Below are positions 19,348 to 28,381 of a DNA stretch of 64,000 nucleotides, piece by piece. Both the position numbers and the translations under genes were made by a program. This DNA comes from a virus. Within the stretch, counting starts at the first letter, position 1. Each line of letters begins with the position of its first letter. Under the pieces are notes generated by a model that searched no databases, was not told the origin of the DNA, and saw only the letters and a list, made by a program, of their open reading frames with translations. The stretch is taken from IMG/VR virus record IMGVR_UViG_3300047157_000174, positions 32,095-96,094 of that record, one strand, 5' to 3'.

Positions 19348-20061
19348 TTAAGCAAGCCATTTGGCCCATGCAACTGCTTTACCCAATCCTTGTGCTAGAC
19401 CTAGACCACTTTGAGGTGGAGTATATGTTGGTTGACCTGTTTGTGGGTCAATCCAATAAGGATTATTCATGTTGTCATAACCACTAGGAGGAATAGGATA
19501 ACCGCTACCGTTGTTCATAGCCATTTGTTGTTGGTTTAGAGTATTGTTAAAATTAGTACTCATGTTTCCTCCTTGTATTTGACTTGGATTTAACCCTTGA
19601 GGATTCATACCCATTTGAGGATTCATACCCATGTTGGTAGAAGGAGCAGGTGCAGATGGAGAACTAAACCCTTGTGCTTCGAGATACTGTTGTTTAGCCA
19701 TTCTTCTTTGCATTACAACTTCACTATTGATAGCAGTAGCCAATAGATTTTGTATATCTAAATCAATATTTTCTTGCGTTATAGCAGTAAATTCATTTAA
19801 CGCATCGGGTGTAATAGAAAGGTTTCCACTAGAACTTTGACTAAATTCTAATTTAACTAACATCTGACTAACACTTCTAGTAACTGTATCTTCAATTAGT
19901 TTTTCTAATGCCGTTAAGAATGATTCTCCATGATATTGAAAGAAATCTTCTACATGGTTTTCTTGTAAAGTTAGAAGATTATTCATTGCCTTGAATTGTG
20001 TTTGTTGTTGCGCTCCTATTTGAGTCGCAAGGTTACTATTACTTGTACCAAATAATCCCAT
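19348..20061 (-). CDS. Gln/Asn/Pro-rich protein with helical N-terminus
   Basis: 237 residues. The first half is helical (ENHVEDFFQYHGESFLTALE, then KLIEDTVTRSVSQMLVKLEF). The second half is a low-complexity Met/Gly/Asn/Pro/Gln linker with near-repeats of MGMNPQ. The extreme C-terminus, GLGLAQGLGKAVAWAKWLA, could form an amphipathic membrane-binding helix. It is the last gene of the cluster with the GTPase and two membrane proteins, so a membrane-linked virion role is possible. No family recognised. Confidence 0.5.
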   Translation of the reverse strand: MGLFGTSNSNLATQIGAQQQTQFKAMNNLLTLQENHVEDFFQYHGESFLTALEKLIEDTVTRSVSQMLVKLEFSQSSSGNLSITPDALNEFTAITQENIDLDIQNLLATAINSEVVMQRRMAKQQYLEAQGFSSPSAPAPSTNMGMNPQMGMNPQGLNPSQIQGGNMSTNFNNTLNQQQMAMNNGSGYPIPPSGYDNMNNPYWIDPQTGQPTYTPPQSGLGLAQGLGKAVAWAKWLA

Positions 20062-20064
20062 TAA

Positions 20065-20742
20065 TCACTCCCCCCCTGTTTCAACATTGACAACGTTAAC
20101 GCCTTCGGTTAATAGAGTTTTGACTCTTTCATTAATATTGTTAGTTTCAATAATTAATCTAAATAATTCTTCTTCTTTATTTTCAACACCGTTGTTTGGA
20201 GGTCGGATAGTCCAACCCATAGCAGAAAGAGATTGCATATCTGTTTGTTTTAATGTTGTCATTGGGCCTGATGTTACTAAGTTAACAGGATTTAAACTTT
20301 TAGCAGATGGAATATATGCACTAAAAGAAAGACCATGTTCCTCTGCTAATATTTGCTGTTCTAACATCTCATATTGTCTATGAATTGCAGCGTGTTTTTC
20401 ACAATATGTTCCTCTCATGGGATAGCCTTTTCTTACTTTATGTAAAGGTAGAGGAGGTCTCCTAACATCACCTGATTCCCAAACTTTTTGTGAACCACAA
20501 ACCACACATCTATCTTTTAAATTATATTTGAATCGGTATGGTATTTTCAAAAATTTCTTTTTTTCGGGCATCAAAACTTTGATTATTTCTTTCAATTGTT
20601 TTTTGGGCTTTAGGTTTTTATACTCATATTGTATAATTGAACCTGCTGCTCTTGCGGCAGAAAATCTATCTAAAAATGGGTTAGTTCCCACATGGGCTGA
20701 CTGTGCGCCAATAAGGTTTGTTGGGTTGTAGTTCATTGTCAT
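20065..20742 (-). CDS. zinc-binding protein of the GTPase cluster
   Basis: About 225 residues from the ATG at 20742, which sits 9 bases after a GGGTGA ribosome site; an in-frame GTG lies 12 bases further upstream. It holds a likely zinc site, CVVCGSQKVW, then PMRGTYCEKHAAIH (Cys-x2-Cys ... Cys-x2-His-x3-His). The upstream region is basic (KNLKPKKQLKEIIKVLMPEK). It follows the GTPase gene by 14 bases. The partner of the zinc site is unknown. It could bind nucleic acid or act as a scaffold for the GTPase. Confidence 0.5.
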   Translation of the reverse strand: MTMNYNPTNLIGAQSAHVGTNPFLDRFSAARAAGSIIQYEYKNLKPKKQLKEIIKVLMPEKKKFLKIPYRFKYNLKDRCVVCGSQKVWESGDVRRPPLPLHKVRKGYPMRGTYCEKHAAIHRQYEMLEQQILAEEHGLSFSAYIPSAKSLNPVNLVTSGPMTTLKQTDMQSLSAMGWTIRPPNNGVENKEEELFRLIIETNNINERVKTLLTEGVNVVNVETGGE

Positions 20743-20756
20743 GTGGTAATTCACCC

Positions 20757-21425
20757 TTAGTAGTCCTTTATCATTGTTAGGATTCCTCTATATACCATCT
20801 CTGAATCAGATTTGGCACTTACTATATATTTGTAGCATGGTATTCCTTTATCATTTAACTTCTGCATACCATTTCTAAAGGATTCAAATATTGGATGTTT
20901 TTCTATTGTTTCATAATCATATTTGTCTTTCCACAAATCATGTTTGTTAGCCCAAAGACCAACTGCTACGGGATAATCATGTAACTTTTTCTTTTTTCTT
21001 TTTCCGCCAATATTCCAATAAGGACTACAAATAGTATCTACCAAAAAAGTCCAACATAATTGTTGTTCTATATCATAGTGCTTATCCATATGTCTATCAT
21101 CTAACATAAAAATTATATATTTAACTTTTCGAGTTCTCATATCTTCTACCCACTCTTGCCAAAATACTGTTTCACCTCCGACATCAGCAGTTTTAACAGT
21201 ATGAGCATCACCGTCTAATTTTACATATTTTCTTGAGGCTCTATGTAGCCCTACGGTTCTATCTGTAATAGAAGGAACTTCACCTCTAGTTCTTAATTGA
21301 TGATGTAATGTAGTTTTACCTGCTTTACTTGCTCCATATACCCCAAATGGTATAGAATGTAATCTTTGGTAAACTTTATTCATACCTTCTACTAATAGAA
21401 TAGCGAAGCCCGCCATTACTGACAT
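20757..21425 (-). CDS. Arf/Ras-like small GTPase
   Basis: 222 residues with a full set of small-GTPase motifs: P-loop GASKAGKTT (31-39), switch-I-region Thr in SITDRTVG, switch-II DVGGE (81-85, like the DVGGQ of Arf/Sar proteins but with Glu in place of the catalytic Gln), NKHD (160-163) and SAK (203-205). The first 15 residues are hydrophobic (MAGFAILLVEG) and could anchor it to a membrane. A basic insert GGKRKKKKLHD lies before the NKHD strand. It is flanked by two small membrane proteins and a zinc-finger protein beside the capsid genes. GTP binding is well supported. The biological role is unknown. Confidence 0.8.
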   Translation of the reverse strand: MSVMAGFAILLVEGMNKVYQRLHSIPFGVYGASKAGKTTLHHQLRTRGEVPSITDRTVGLHRASRKYVKLDGDAHTVKTADVGGETVFWQEWVEDMRTRKVKYIIFMLDDRHMDKHYDIEQQLCWTFLVDTICSPYWNIGGKRKKKKLHDYPVAVGLWANKHDLWKDKYDYETIEKHPIFESFRNGMQKLNDKGIPCYKYIVSAKSDSEMVYRGILTMIKDY

Positions 21426-21431
21426 TATATA

Positions 21432-21656
21432 TCACCATAAATGATGCCATAAATTAACTATCCCATTCCATGTAGAAGTAAACAAATTATAACCAAACAA
21501 AGATATTGCATGGCCGACCAAGAAACTAATTCCACAAGCAATACCACTCCAAAGAAAAAATCTTGCTCTTAAAAACCAAATATCAGCAGAATGCGCTCTT
21601 TGTAAATCATAGGCTAATGTGGATTCATCGAACCCCATTAGGATTTCTCCTACCAT
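21432..21656 (-). CDS. small membrane protein next to the GTPase
   Basis: 74 residues with one clear transmembrane stretch (LWSGIACGISFLVGHAISLF) and a Trp-rich C-terminus (WNGIVNLWHHLW) that may lie at the membrane surface. The gene ends 6 bases before the GTPase start, so the two are co-expressed. It could be a membrane receptor for the GTPase, or a virion membrane-active protein. No family recognised. Confidence 0.6.
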   Translation of the reverse strand: MVGEILMGFDESTLAYDLQRAHSADIWFLRARFFLWSGIACGISFLVGHAISLFGYNLFTSTWNGIVNLWHHLW

Positions 21657-21664
21657 ATAATCAC

Positions 21665-22090
21665 CTACTCATTGAACCCTGTTAAAAATGTTGGGCTAAT
21701 TGTATTCCCTTCAAACTGTTGTGATTGTTGTTGCATTGCAGGTAAATTAGCATCTCCATAGAAAGGTTGACCGAATGATTGATTGAAACTTCTAAGTGAT
21801 TCTCTAACTCTTTTACGATTTTCCTCATCTCTTGCTTTTCTATTCCAATAAGCATCTATTTTTCTTTGTAATAAAAAATCTTCAATAATATCATTTAACA
21901 TTAAATCAAATAATGCCTTCAATAACATAATACCTCCTACTGTACATATTCCAAACAGTACTGCGTGGGATAATCCCGTGTATGGAAAGTCAACTCCATA
22001 TATAGTGTAAAAATAAATGTTAGTGCCACTAATAGCACCAACGAAAAGTATAGTCATTACTAATCTTGTATCTGTATCAATACTAGGCAT
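21665..22090 (-). CDS. two-pass membrane protein of the GTPase cluster
   Basis: 141 residues. Two hydrophobic segments (LVMTILFVGAISGTNIYFYT and SHAVLFGICTVGGIMLLKAL) are followed by a charged helical arm (RKIDAYWNRKARDEENRKRV) and a Gln/Asn-rich tail. It is spaced 8 bases from the downstream small membrane protein. Membrane proteins inside the head gene block of a tailed virus are unusual. It may serve entry or assembly at the membrane. Confidence 0.6.
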   Translation of the reverse strand: MPSIDTDTRLVMTILFVGAISGTNIYFYTIYGVDFPYTGLSHAVLFGICTVGGIMLLKALFDLMLNDIIEDFLLQRKIDAYWNRKARDEENRKRVRESLRSFNQSFGQPFYGDANLPAMQQQSQQFEGNTISPTFLTGFNE

Positions 22091-22094
22091 TGTT

Positions 22095-22370
22095 TCAACT
22101 CCATGTGCAAGAGTATGAACCGCCCGAACCTGTTAGAATTGCAGTTATTCCTGTACCCATTGACCTATTGTGCATATCAAATTCTATTGTGCTATTAGCA
22201 GTTAGAATTAATCTAGCAACCTCATCTGCTGAACCAACAGATGTATTGTTATGGTCGTATATTTTTAATGTAGCAGTTCCGGTAGAACAAAAATGGATGC
22301 TTGTTAATTTGCACCTGCCATCATTTACTACTGCACTTGCAGTTTTTACAGGACTACCTGCGGAAACCAT
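22095..22370 (-). CDS. small beta-sandwich virion protein
   Basis: 91 residues, beta-rich, with the pattern LTSIHFCSTGTATLKIYDHN, then ARLILTANSTIEFDMH and a final TGITAILTGSGGSYSCTW. Short proteins of this type, which resemble the cell-surface or spike beta-sandwiches of marine tailed phages, are usually minor virion proteins. Its ATG overlaps the stop of the upstream gene by one base. Role inferred from composition and location. Confidence 0.5.
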   Translation of the reverse strand: MVSAGSPVKTASAVVNDGRCKLTSIHFCSTGTATLKIYDHNNTSVGSADEVARLILTANSTIEFDMHNRSMGTGITAILTGSGGSYSCTWS

Positions 22371-22816
22371 TACTTCACTTCCTTTTTAGTAGTAGTCTTT
22401 TTTGCAGGGGTTTTCTTTTTTGCAGGGGTTTTCTTAGCGGCAGGTTTTTTCTCTATTACTTTTTCTTCCTTCGGCAATATAGTTTCAGTTACAGTATCCA
22501 CAACATTTTCTACTGCTGCTTCAACCTTTTTCTTTACAGGAGTTTTTGCTTTCTTAGGATATAATATATCAAGAATATCTCCCTCAACACCTAAGTGCCT
22601 ACGAATTGCTTTTACTCTATTTTCCGGTAAGTTTGCAATATCCTTTTTATCATCTTCTGTAAAGTCTATTTCTATTGATTCATCTCCTAAATACAATGCT
22701 GCGATTCTTGCAGGTACTTCGCAAGGAGCATTTGCATTAATGGAATACAGTGTTTCCCCTGCCCCTCTTATTACTAGTTCGCCATTTCTATGTGTTTTCA
22801 ATTTTACTAAAGCCAT
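22370..22816 (-). CDS. capsid-adjacent protein with histone H1-like Lys/Ala tail
   Basis: About 148 residues from the ATG at 22816; a TTG nine bases upstream is also in frame. The N-terminal 90 residues form a small alpha/beta domain (FTEDDKKDIANLPENRVKAI). The C-terminal 30 residues are repeats of KKPAAKKTPAKKKTPAKK, as in histone H1 tails and some nucleoid proteins. It sits directly after the capsid gene. It could bind packaged DNA on the inner shell, or be a head-completion protein. The tail is certain; the role is a guess. Confidence 0.55.
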   Translation of the reverse strand: MALVKLKTHRNGELVIRGAGETLYSINANAPCEVPARIAALYLGDESIEIDFTEDDKKDIANLPENRVKAIRRHLGVEGDILDILYPKKAKTPVKKKVEAAVENVVDTVTETILPKEEKVIEKKPAAKKTPAKKKTPAKKTTTKKEVK

Positions 22817-22837
22817 AATTATCAACCCTTTTTTATA

Positions 22838-22870
22838 GGGTAGTAATCCCTACCCCGATACTTCGGAGTA
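22838..22870 (-). terminator. hairpins after the capsid gene
   Basis: The 93-base gap behind the capsid gene holds two inverted repeats: CTACCC with GGGTAG (22838-22855) and TACT-tcgg-AGTA (22859-22870). Placed just after the capsid gene, they may end or stabilise its transcript so that capsid mRNA outnumbers downstream mRNA. No U-tract follows in the minus direction, so this is a weak terminator call. Confidence 0.4.
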
Positions 22871-22909
22871 GAGACTACTACTTTACGTTTTCACTTATTA
22901 CCAAGTACC

Positions 22910-24313
22910 TTAAGCACTCTTTAGGTTTGTAATTTTACCTTGTCCCTTGAAGAAAGAACAGCAAGTTTCTCCCATAGTGCGGTACATTCCTTGATTTCCA
23001 AGTTTACCAACACCGAATGGGTTTCCACTAGTAATACCATCTTCGAAGTATTGTGTAGGTTTCATTACAGATAGCCATAGGTGGTCGGTATCTAGAACTA
23101 ATATATCACTAATTCTGTTAGATGTGGACTTACCTGTTGACGGCATATCTTTAGCAGGGATGATTGGTATGTCATAGTATGTTGCAACTCTGAAACCAAC
23201 TTCTTGACCCTTGACACCACGAACACCATTATGGGAAGGAACGATTTCTTTCCTATCCATAAATCTCTCTTGTGATTGTAGTAAATCGGAGATTTTCTGA
23301 ATGGTATCGTATCCTGTAATGATAACTTTAGGGTTTCCACCGTTAGTACGGATTCTTCTAATCATATCATTAAGAATACTTAGTGTTAGAACTCTACATT
23401 CACCTGATGTATAACCTGCACCGAAATCAACTTCTGCATCTAGGAAAGATGGAACACCTGTGTAGGTATATGCTCCACTTCCTCCTGATGTGTTAACAGT
23501 AACAGTTCTAGTTGAACCAAAGATAGTAGTAGCATCAGCAAGTTGTGCTGCTGTACCGTTATTTGTTTGGTTGTGGTAGAATACGTCATCATCGGCCATA
23601 GTTGCAATTTCAACAGCAGAAGAAACTATCTTCATCAAAGAAGTGTAGTTCTTCTCAATACCAGTAGTACCGTTCTCTGAGTATTTCTCAAGAGGCATAA
23701 CTAACATTTTGCTCTGAACCTCTGCGTGTAATTTACCCATGTCTTCTCTTACAATAGCACGAATATCACCAACACCATCATCTATTGCAGCCATTTCCAT
23801 TCCTAGTTCTGAGAACTCGAATAGATGTGCAATAGTCTTAGGGCTAACATATAGTTTAGTATATTCAGGAGCAATTGCTCTGAAACCATCTGCACCACCT
23901 AATGTTGCGTTTTCTCCAACACCACCAATTTGGTCTGCTCTAGGAGTTGCTGCATCTGCTGATGAAATACTAGCGGTAACTGCATTAGTACCTGTACCGA
24001 ATGCTGCGTCACTACCACCAATAGGTCGTGATTTCAGAACTCTCCATCCACTAGATGTGTATGGTCTCTTAGCAAGCATTGCTAGAGGGTTTACTTCTTG
24101 GTTTAATACAGACCAAACTTTCTGTCCATATAGTAGGTTGTACAAATCACCTAGACCTGCTGCACCCGTAAATGCATTAGCACTAGTATCGTGAGGAGTA
24201 CCGAAACCACCTACAACTCCACCTGCTTTAAGCAAGGCATTGCCGCTTCCTGTTCCGCCATATCCGTATGTTGCTGCTTCTAAATCTTTCATTGTTTTAA
24301 TATATCCACTCAT
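22910..24313 (-). CDS. HK97-fold major capsid protein
   Basis: 467 residues, directly after the protease-scaffold gene. Features expected of HK97-type shells are present: a flexible Gly/Ala-rich N-arm, a long spine-helix-like run with SPKTIAHLFEFSELGMEMAA, an E-loop-like region, a helix with LTLSILNDMIRRIRTNGGNP followed by strand KVIITGYDTIQKISDLLQS, and a late P-domain strand RISDILVLDTDHLWLSV. The text is less AT-rich than its neighbours with preferred codons, as usual for a highly expressed gene. The capsid call is strong from order and pattern. Confidence 0.85.
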   Translation of the reverse strand: MSGYIKTMKDLEAATYGYGGTGSGNALLKAGGVVGGFGTPHDTSANAFTGAAGLGDLYNLLYGQKVWSVLNQEVNPLAMLAKRPYTSSGWRVLKSRPIGGSDAAFGTGTNAVTASISSADAATPRADQIGGVGENATLGGADGFRAIAPEYTKLYVSPKTIAHLFEFSELGMEMAAIDDGVGDIRAIVREDMGKLHAEVQSKMLVMPLEKYSENGTTGIEKNYTSLMKIVSSAVEIATMADDDVFYHNQTNNGTAAQLADATTIFGSTRTVTVNTSGGSGAYTYTGVPSFLDAEVDFGAGYTSGECRVLTLSILNDMIRRIRTNGGNPKVIITGYDTIQKISDLLQSQERFMDRKEIVPSHNGVRGVKGQEVGFRVATYYDIPIIPAKDMPSTGKSTSNRISDILVLDTDHLWLSVMKPTQYFEDGITSGNPFGVGKLGNQGMYRTMGETCCSFFKGQGKITNLKSA

Positions 24314-24325
24314 AATTTCACTTCC

Positions 24326-25510
24326 TTAATTTCCCCTCACAAGAGAATGTACGTCATCCCAAGTCATATTGGCTGCTGCCTCTAAACTTGTAGGTATTCC
24401 TTCCGGTAATGCCATTGACATTTCCGCGCTCTTGCGAATTGTTTCGTCTTTCTCTGATAGAGATTTTCGTAGTAGAGCAAACTCTTCTTTTAGTGCTGCT
24501 ACATCTGTTCTAGCATCGTATGATGCGGATTCTGCTGCTGATTTCTTAACTGCAAGTTCTTCTGAAAGTCTTGCTTCAAATTGCTTAGAAAGATTATCGT
24601 ATGCAAGTTTTTCCATCTGCTCTGCTTTGAATTGTGCATATGCTTTCTCAACATTTTCTGCACTTAGGTTAAGAGTACTAAAGTCCGAAGCCTCTAAGCC
24701 TTCACTCTTTAGTTCAGTAGGTGCAGCAGTAGGCTTACCGCCACTTACTACTAATTCACCTGCTTCGTAGTCTCTAGTTGAATCTTCATCAAGAGCCTTC
24801 TCTTCCATTTCAGATTCATCCATAGATTCTTTTTCCATTTCCTCATCATCATCGGCATCCATATATGCCATTTCATTCTTCGTTACTTCGTCATATTTTC
24901 CTTCCTCTCCGAGTCCGTTAACTTGTTTCATCAAGTCATTCAACTCTTCGAGTGCTTTTTCCAACTTCTCACTCATTGTTTTATCCTCCATTTTTAAAAT
25001 GTCGAATTTTGCTTCGGGATTAATCCCCTTTTCACAGATAGTTACTTCGTGTAACTCCAATCTGTCTATCTCATTGTATTCACCGAACTCATCCGATGTT
25101 TTTTGTTTCTTAGAAATCGCTTGACCTCCAATACTAAAAGAACGTAAAGTTCCTTTTCTAATACTTCTTGAAATTTCTTTTGCTTTTTCTATGTCATCTC
25201 TTAATTTAATAACAACATAAAACCCTACATCATCTACTCCTGTCTTGTGTAGAGTACCATTAGTATCTCTATACTTTTCAATGACTTCTCCTACCTGTAC
25301 ATTAGAATGATTAGACATAACATTCCTATATTTCTTTTCAGACATATATTTTTCAACTGCTTCATCTAACGCCTTCAATGTAATTAAATCATTTTGCTTA
25401 TCTACAATTTCTATTGAAGCATAGCCTCCAATAACTAAATCATCAGACTTGAGAATAGTAAACTCATGTTCTTTATCTACTTGCATTAAAATAGATGGCT
25501 GCATGAGCAT
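24326..25510 (-). CDS. prohead protease fused to scaffold, with C-terminal W-tag
   Basis: 394 residues. Residues 1-170 fit an HK97/herpes-type prohead serine protease: NVMSNHSNVQVGEV with the likely catalytic His68, TLRSFSIGGQA with Ser126 (or Ser124), and ELHEVTICEKGINPEAKF. Residues 180-390 are acidic and coiled-coil-like, a scaffold. The very end reads ANMTWDDVHSLVRGN, the same W-x-D-I/V motif that begins many small proteins here. Scaffolds normally touch the capsid shell through one end, so this end may be the shell-binding element. Fusion of protease and scaffold in one chain is known in tailed phages. Confidence 0.8.
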   Translation of the reverse strand: MLMQPSILMQVDKEHEFTILKSDDLVIGGYASIEIVDKQNDLITLKALDEAVEKYMSEKKYRNVMSNHSNVQVGEVIEKYRDTNGTLHKTGVDDVGFYVVIKLRDDIEKAKEISRSIRKGTLRSFSIGGQAISKKQKTSDEFGEYNEIDRLELHEVTICEKGINPEAKFDILKMEDKTMSEKLEKALEELNDLMKQVNGLGEEGKYDEVTKNEMAYMDADDDEEMEKESMDESEMEEKALDEDSTRDYEAGELVVSGGKPTAAPTELKSEGLEASDFSTLNLSAENVEKAYAQFKAEQMEKLAYDNLSKQFEARLSEELAVKKSAAESASYDARTDVAALKEEFALLRKSLSEKDETIRKSAEMSMALPEGIPTSLEAAANMTWDDVHSLVRGN

Positions 25511-25543
25511 TATTTTTTTGTCTTTTTAGTTTTACTATATTAA

Positions 25544-28153
25544 CTAATCGTTAATTTTAGGTGGAAATTCTAAATTGGAATATTTATCCTCTTGAATATT
25601 CCAAACATCTACGTCATCTTCATCCTTCAACATATCTTGTTTTTTACCTGTCCAAACTATCCATGTTTTTTTCTCATTAAGAGGCACTACTCTAACGTGT
25701 ATTCTAGTGTCGAACTTATCTCCTTCTAATTTATATTCATGGTAGCCATCCTTTTGGACTCCTAGAATAACATTTCCCTTGTCTATAACTTTACCACCGT
25801 TTATTTTTTCTGCTACAATAGCAGGGTATTTATTCGATTTACCAAATAAATTATACACATCATCAGTATCTTCAATGTCTATTAACCAAGCAAACCGTTT
25901 TTTCTTATAATCAATTATAAAATTAAGATTGCCGTCTTCTTGTTTAGTTATTGTAAACTCGCCCGTTCTAGATTCTTCTTTATGAATAACCATATCATCT
26001 GTATCTTTTTCTAAAACTTCTTCGTTAGACATGAAAGTATTAGGGTGTTTGTAAATGAACGAATCTTGTTTTTTCATCCAATTCATTAATTTAGATTCGA
26101 GTGAATCAAAAAGACTTTGGTATAAATCCATATGATTTTTTCTAACAAATAGTAATATTTTATCAAACTCTAGAGCATCTTTACCACTATCTAATATTTC
26201 ATTACGAATTGATATTCTTAATTCGGAACGTTTACTTTTTATTAATTGATTTAATTCTTCTTTCCACAAATCAATATTATGCAGAGCATTTTTCTCCATT
26301 AAATTATCGCCCTCAAATCCATATAAAGTATAGCCTTCTAAATTTTCCTTTAATATTATTTCAGCAACACCGTGCGTATCATCTGTAATATAATATCCTT
26401 TCTTAAGTTTTTTAGGTTTTACTAAATCGGATTCCATACCACTCATAATTCTAAATGGCTTAGGAACTTTACCTGCAAGACCCTGTACTAAAGTGCTAAG
26501 AGATTTCTTACTTTTGCTTGCTAATTTTTCTAAAGTAGCAATATTATCAGATTGTGTTACTTCCGGTATTTCTATTACTTTAGCAGAATACAAACTGAAT
26601 CCGTTTTTCTTCTTAGTTACTTCATCAACTTTAACTCTAACAATAGAGCCTATGTCAACATTTATTTTTGTGTTGAGAGCCTTACCAACTTCTAAATATG
26701 CTTTATCTTCATAATCAACAGTAGAATAGTTTCTAGCAACTTCTGCTGTAACAGGGCCGATTCCCATAGTATAAGAATGTAGATTACTTTTTGTCTTTCT
26801 ATCGTTTAATACCACTACATCTAAATCAACAAATTTTTTCCACTTAATCCACTTTGGATTTTTTCTATTTCCTATGTAATATGTAGATTCAATGTCTTTG
26901 ATAACCACACCTTCTGACGCAGGTAGTTTCATAATATCTTGAGAATAGTTTTCAACTTCTTTCTTTGAATCTGCTATTCTAGTATCTTTCTTAGATGGGA
27001 ATGCTAGTTTTTCTGAGGAATGTTGAGCGTATTGATATAATAAAATATTAATTCTTTCTCTTAATGGAGTATCTGTAATATCTTTACCTTCGTGTAACAT
27101 AATATCAAAAACGTGAGCCTTCAATGTGCCTTCTGTTTTTTTGTGGAATACATGAGTGATAGTATCTGCTCGGTGTAACGGTTCATCTTCCATAAACAAC
27201 ATTAATTCTGCATCTAAAATACAATCTCCAAACTGTTTCTTTTCCATATGCTTAACTTGTTCTGAACATTTAGAAGTAATATCCTTTTGATTAAAGGAAT
27301 ATATTTTAACTTCATCATTGAACTTGTGTATTTGTATTCTCATACCATCGTATTTTTCTTGAACAACAAACTCTCCCGTTAACCCCTTAATGTCATCTAA
27401 ATCATCTATCTCGAAAATCCGATACATTGGTTTGTTAGGTTTAATAAAATCTATACCTGCTTTTTTTTCTTGTTCATCATCTGCCTTTGAAATGTCTAAT
27501 TCTAATAATGAATCCCATTGTTCTTCATTATATTTTTCTAGATATATTTTTTCTAATTGTTTAAATCCCTTTTTACATTTAGATTCTATTCTTCTGTTAT
27601 CAGAATCTTCATCACCATAATGTTCCAATATGTAAATAGGTACATCTTTAGGTTCTAAGTCTAACCCCATATATCCCTGCGTTATTTCATCGGGTTTCAT
27701 ACCATGTGCTTTCCAAGATTTTTCCGGTATAGTATTAGCATGAGACCTTACAGCATAATGAATAAATGCTAATAACATTGATTCATTTTTTAGAAACTCT
27801 TTGATTACATTATCTCCTAATTGTTTAGAAAAAGGGTCTGATATTTTATCTGATTTAAACCTAAGATTTTTTACTCCTTCATATATTTCCTTTGCCTGTC
27901 TTGAAGTAGGGTCATATGCCTCATCGGAAAAAGCAGTATCTTCTTTTAGATGTCTTTTCAATTCTCTAGTAAAATCTCCCAAAGAATCATATTGGTCTCT
28001 TACTTCTTTAACTGTTTTTTTCCATTTATTTCCATACTCGGAAGGATTCTCTTTTGCAGAAAGATATGAATATCTTACCCTTTCAAAAAAGTCTAGAACT
28101 CTTTTAGTTAAAGAACTCTTTTCCTTTTCAAATAAAAGTCCTGTTTGTGGCAT
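25544..28153 (-). CDS. ATP-dependent DNA ligase with long C-terminal extension
   Basis: 869 residues. The nucleotidyltransferase core is clear: EKYDGMRIQIH with nucleophile Lys267, LDAELML, HVFDIML, EGVVIKD and KWIKWKK. An N-terminal domain of about 250 residues fits the DNA-binding domain of archaeal/eukaryal ligase I, and an OB domain follows the core. Residues from about 570 on are extra. The last part (GEFTITKQEDGNLNFIIDY, later YKLEGDKFDTRIHVRVVPL and TWIVWTGKKQ) faintly recalls the phosphoesterase-type beta domain of LigD, but this is uncertain. It lies inside the head gene block, not in a replication block. Confidence 0.85.
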   Translation of the reverse strand: MPQTGLLFEKEKSSLTKRVLDFFERVRYSYLSAKENPSEYGNKWKKTVKEVRDQYDSLGDFTRELKRHLKEDTAFSDEAYDPTSRQAKEIYEGVKNLRFKSDKISDPFSKQLGDNVIKEFLKNESMLLAFIHYAVRSHANTIPEKSWKAHGMKPDEITQGYMGLDLEPKDVPIYILEHYGDEDSDNRRIESKCKKGFKQLEKIYLEKYNEEQWDSLLELDISKADDEQEKKAGIDFIKPNKPMYRIFEIDDLDDIKGLTGEFVVQEKYDGMRIQIHKFNDEVKIYSFNQKDITSKCSEQVKHMEKKQFGDCILDAELMLFMEDEPLHRADTITHVFHKKTEGTLKAHVFDIMLHEGKDITDTPLRERINILLYQYAQHSSEKLAFPSKKDTRIADSKKEVENYSQDIMKLPASEGVVIKDIESTYYIGNRKNPKWIKWKKFVDLDVVVLNDRKTKSNLHSYTMGIGPVTAEVARNYSTVDYEDKAYLEVGKALNTKINVDIGSIVRVKVDEVTKKKNGFSLYSAKVIEIPEVTQSDNIATLEKLASKSKKSLSTLVQGLAGKVPKPFRIMSGMESDLVKPKKLKKGYYITDDTHGVAEIILKENLEGYTLYGFEGDNLMEKNALHNIDLWKEELNQLIKSKRSELRISIRNEILDSGKDALEFDKILLFVRKNHMDLYQSLFDSLESKLMNWMKKQDSFIYKHPNTFMSNEEVLEKDTDDMVIHKEESRTGEFTITKQEDGNLNFIIDYKKKRFAWLIDIEDTDDVYNLFGKSNKYPAIVAEKINGGKVIDKGNVILGVQKDGYHEYKLEGDKFDTRIHVRVVPLNEKKTWIVWTGKKQDMLKDEDDVDVWNIQEDKYSNLEFPPKIND

Positions 28154-28163
28154 ACTACCTCAC

Positions 28164-28379
28164 TCAGTTAGAATCTTTCTTTTCTTTTCCTTCTATATTA
28201 CTAGTTTTAGGTAGCGGCACTTCTTTAGGATTTTCTTTAGGTCTTTTCACTTTAACTTCTTCACCTGTTAATGGTTCATCTATTTCCATTGTATTTACAT
28301 TAGCCTCTTGTAATACTTCCTTTGCTTTAGCGATTGCTAGTTCTAATAATTTCTCTTCTCTTGTTACTTTTTCCGGCAT
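28164..28379 (-). CDS. small charged helical protein
   Basis: 71 residues from the ATG at 28379; upstream in-frame codons overlap the previous gene and are ignored. A helical start (TREEKLLELAIAKAKEVLQE) is followed by a Lys/Pro/Glu-rich tail. It lies between two genes of the scaffold/ligase region, 3 bases after the tagged coiled-coil gene. Unknown function; assembly factor is possible. Confidence 0.45.
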   Translation of the reverse strand: MPEKVTREEKLLELAIAKAKEVLQEANVNTMEIDEPLTGEEVKVKRPKENPKEVPLPKTSNIEGKEKKDSN

Positions 28380-28381
28380 AC

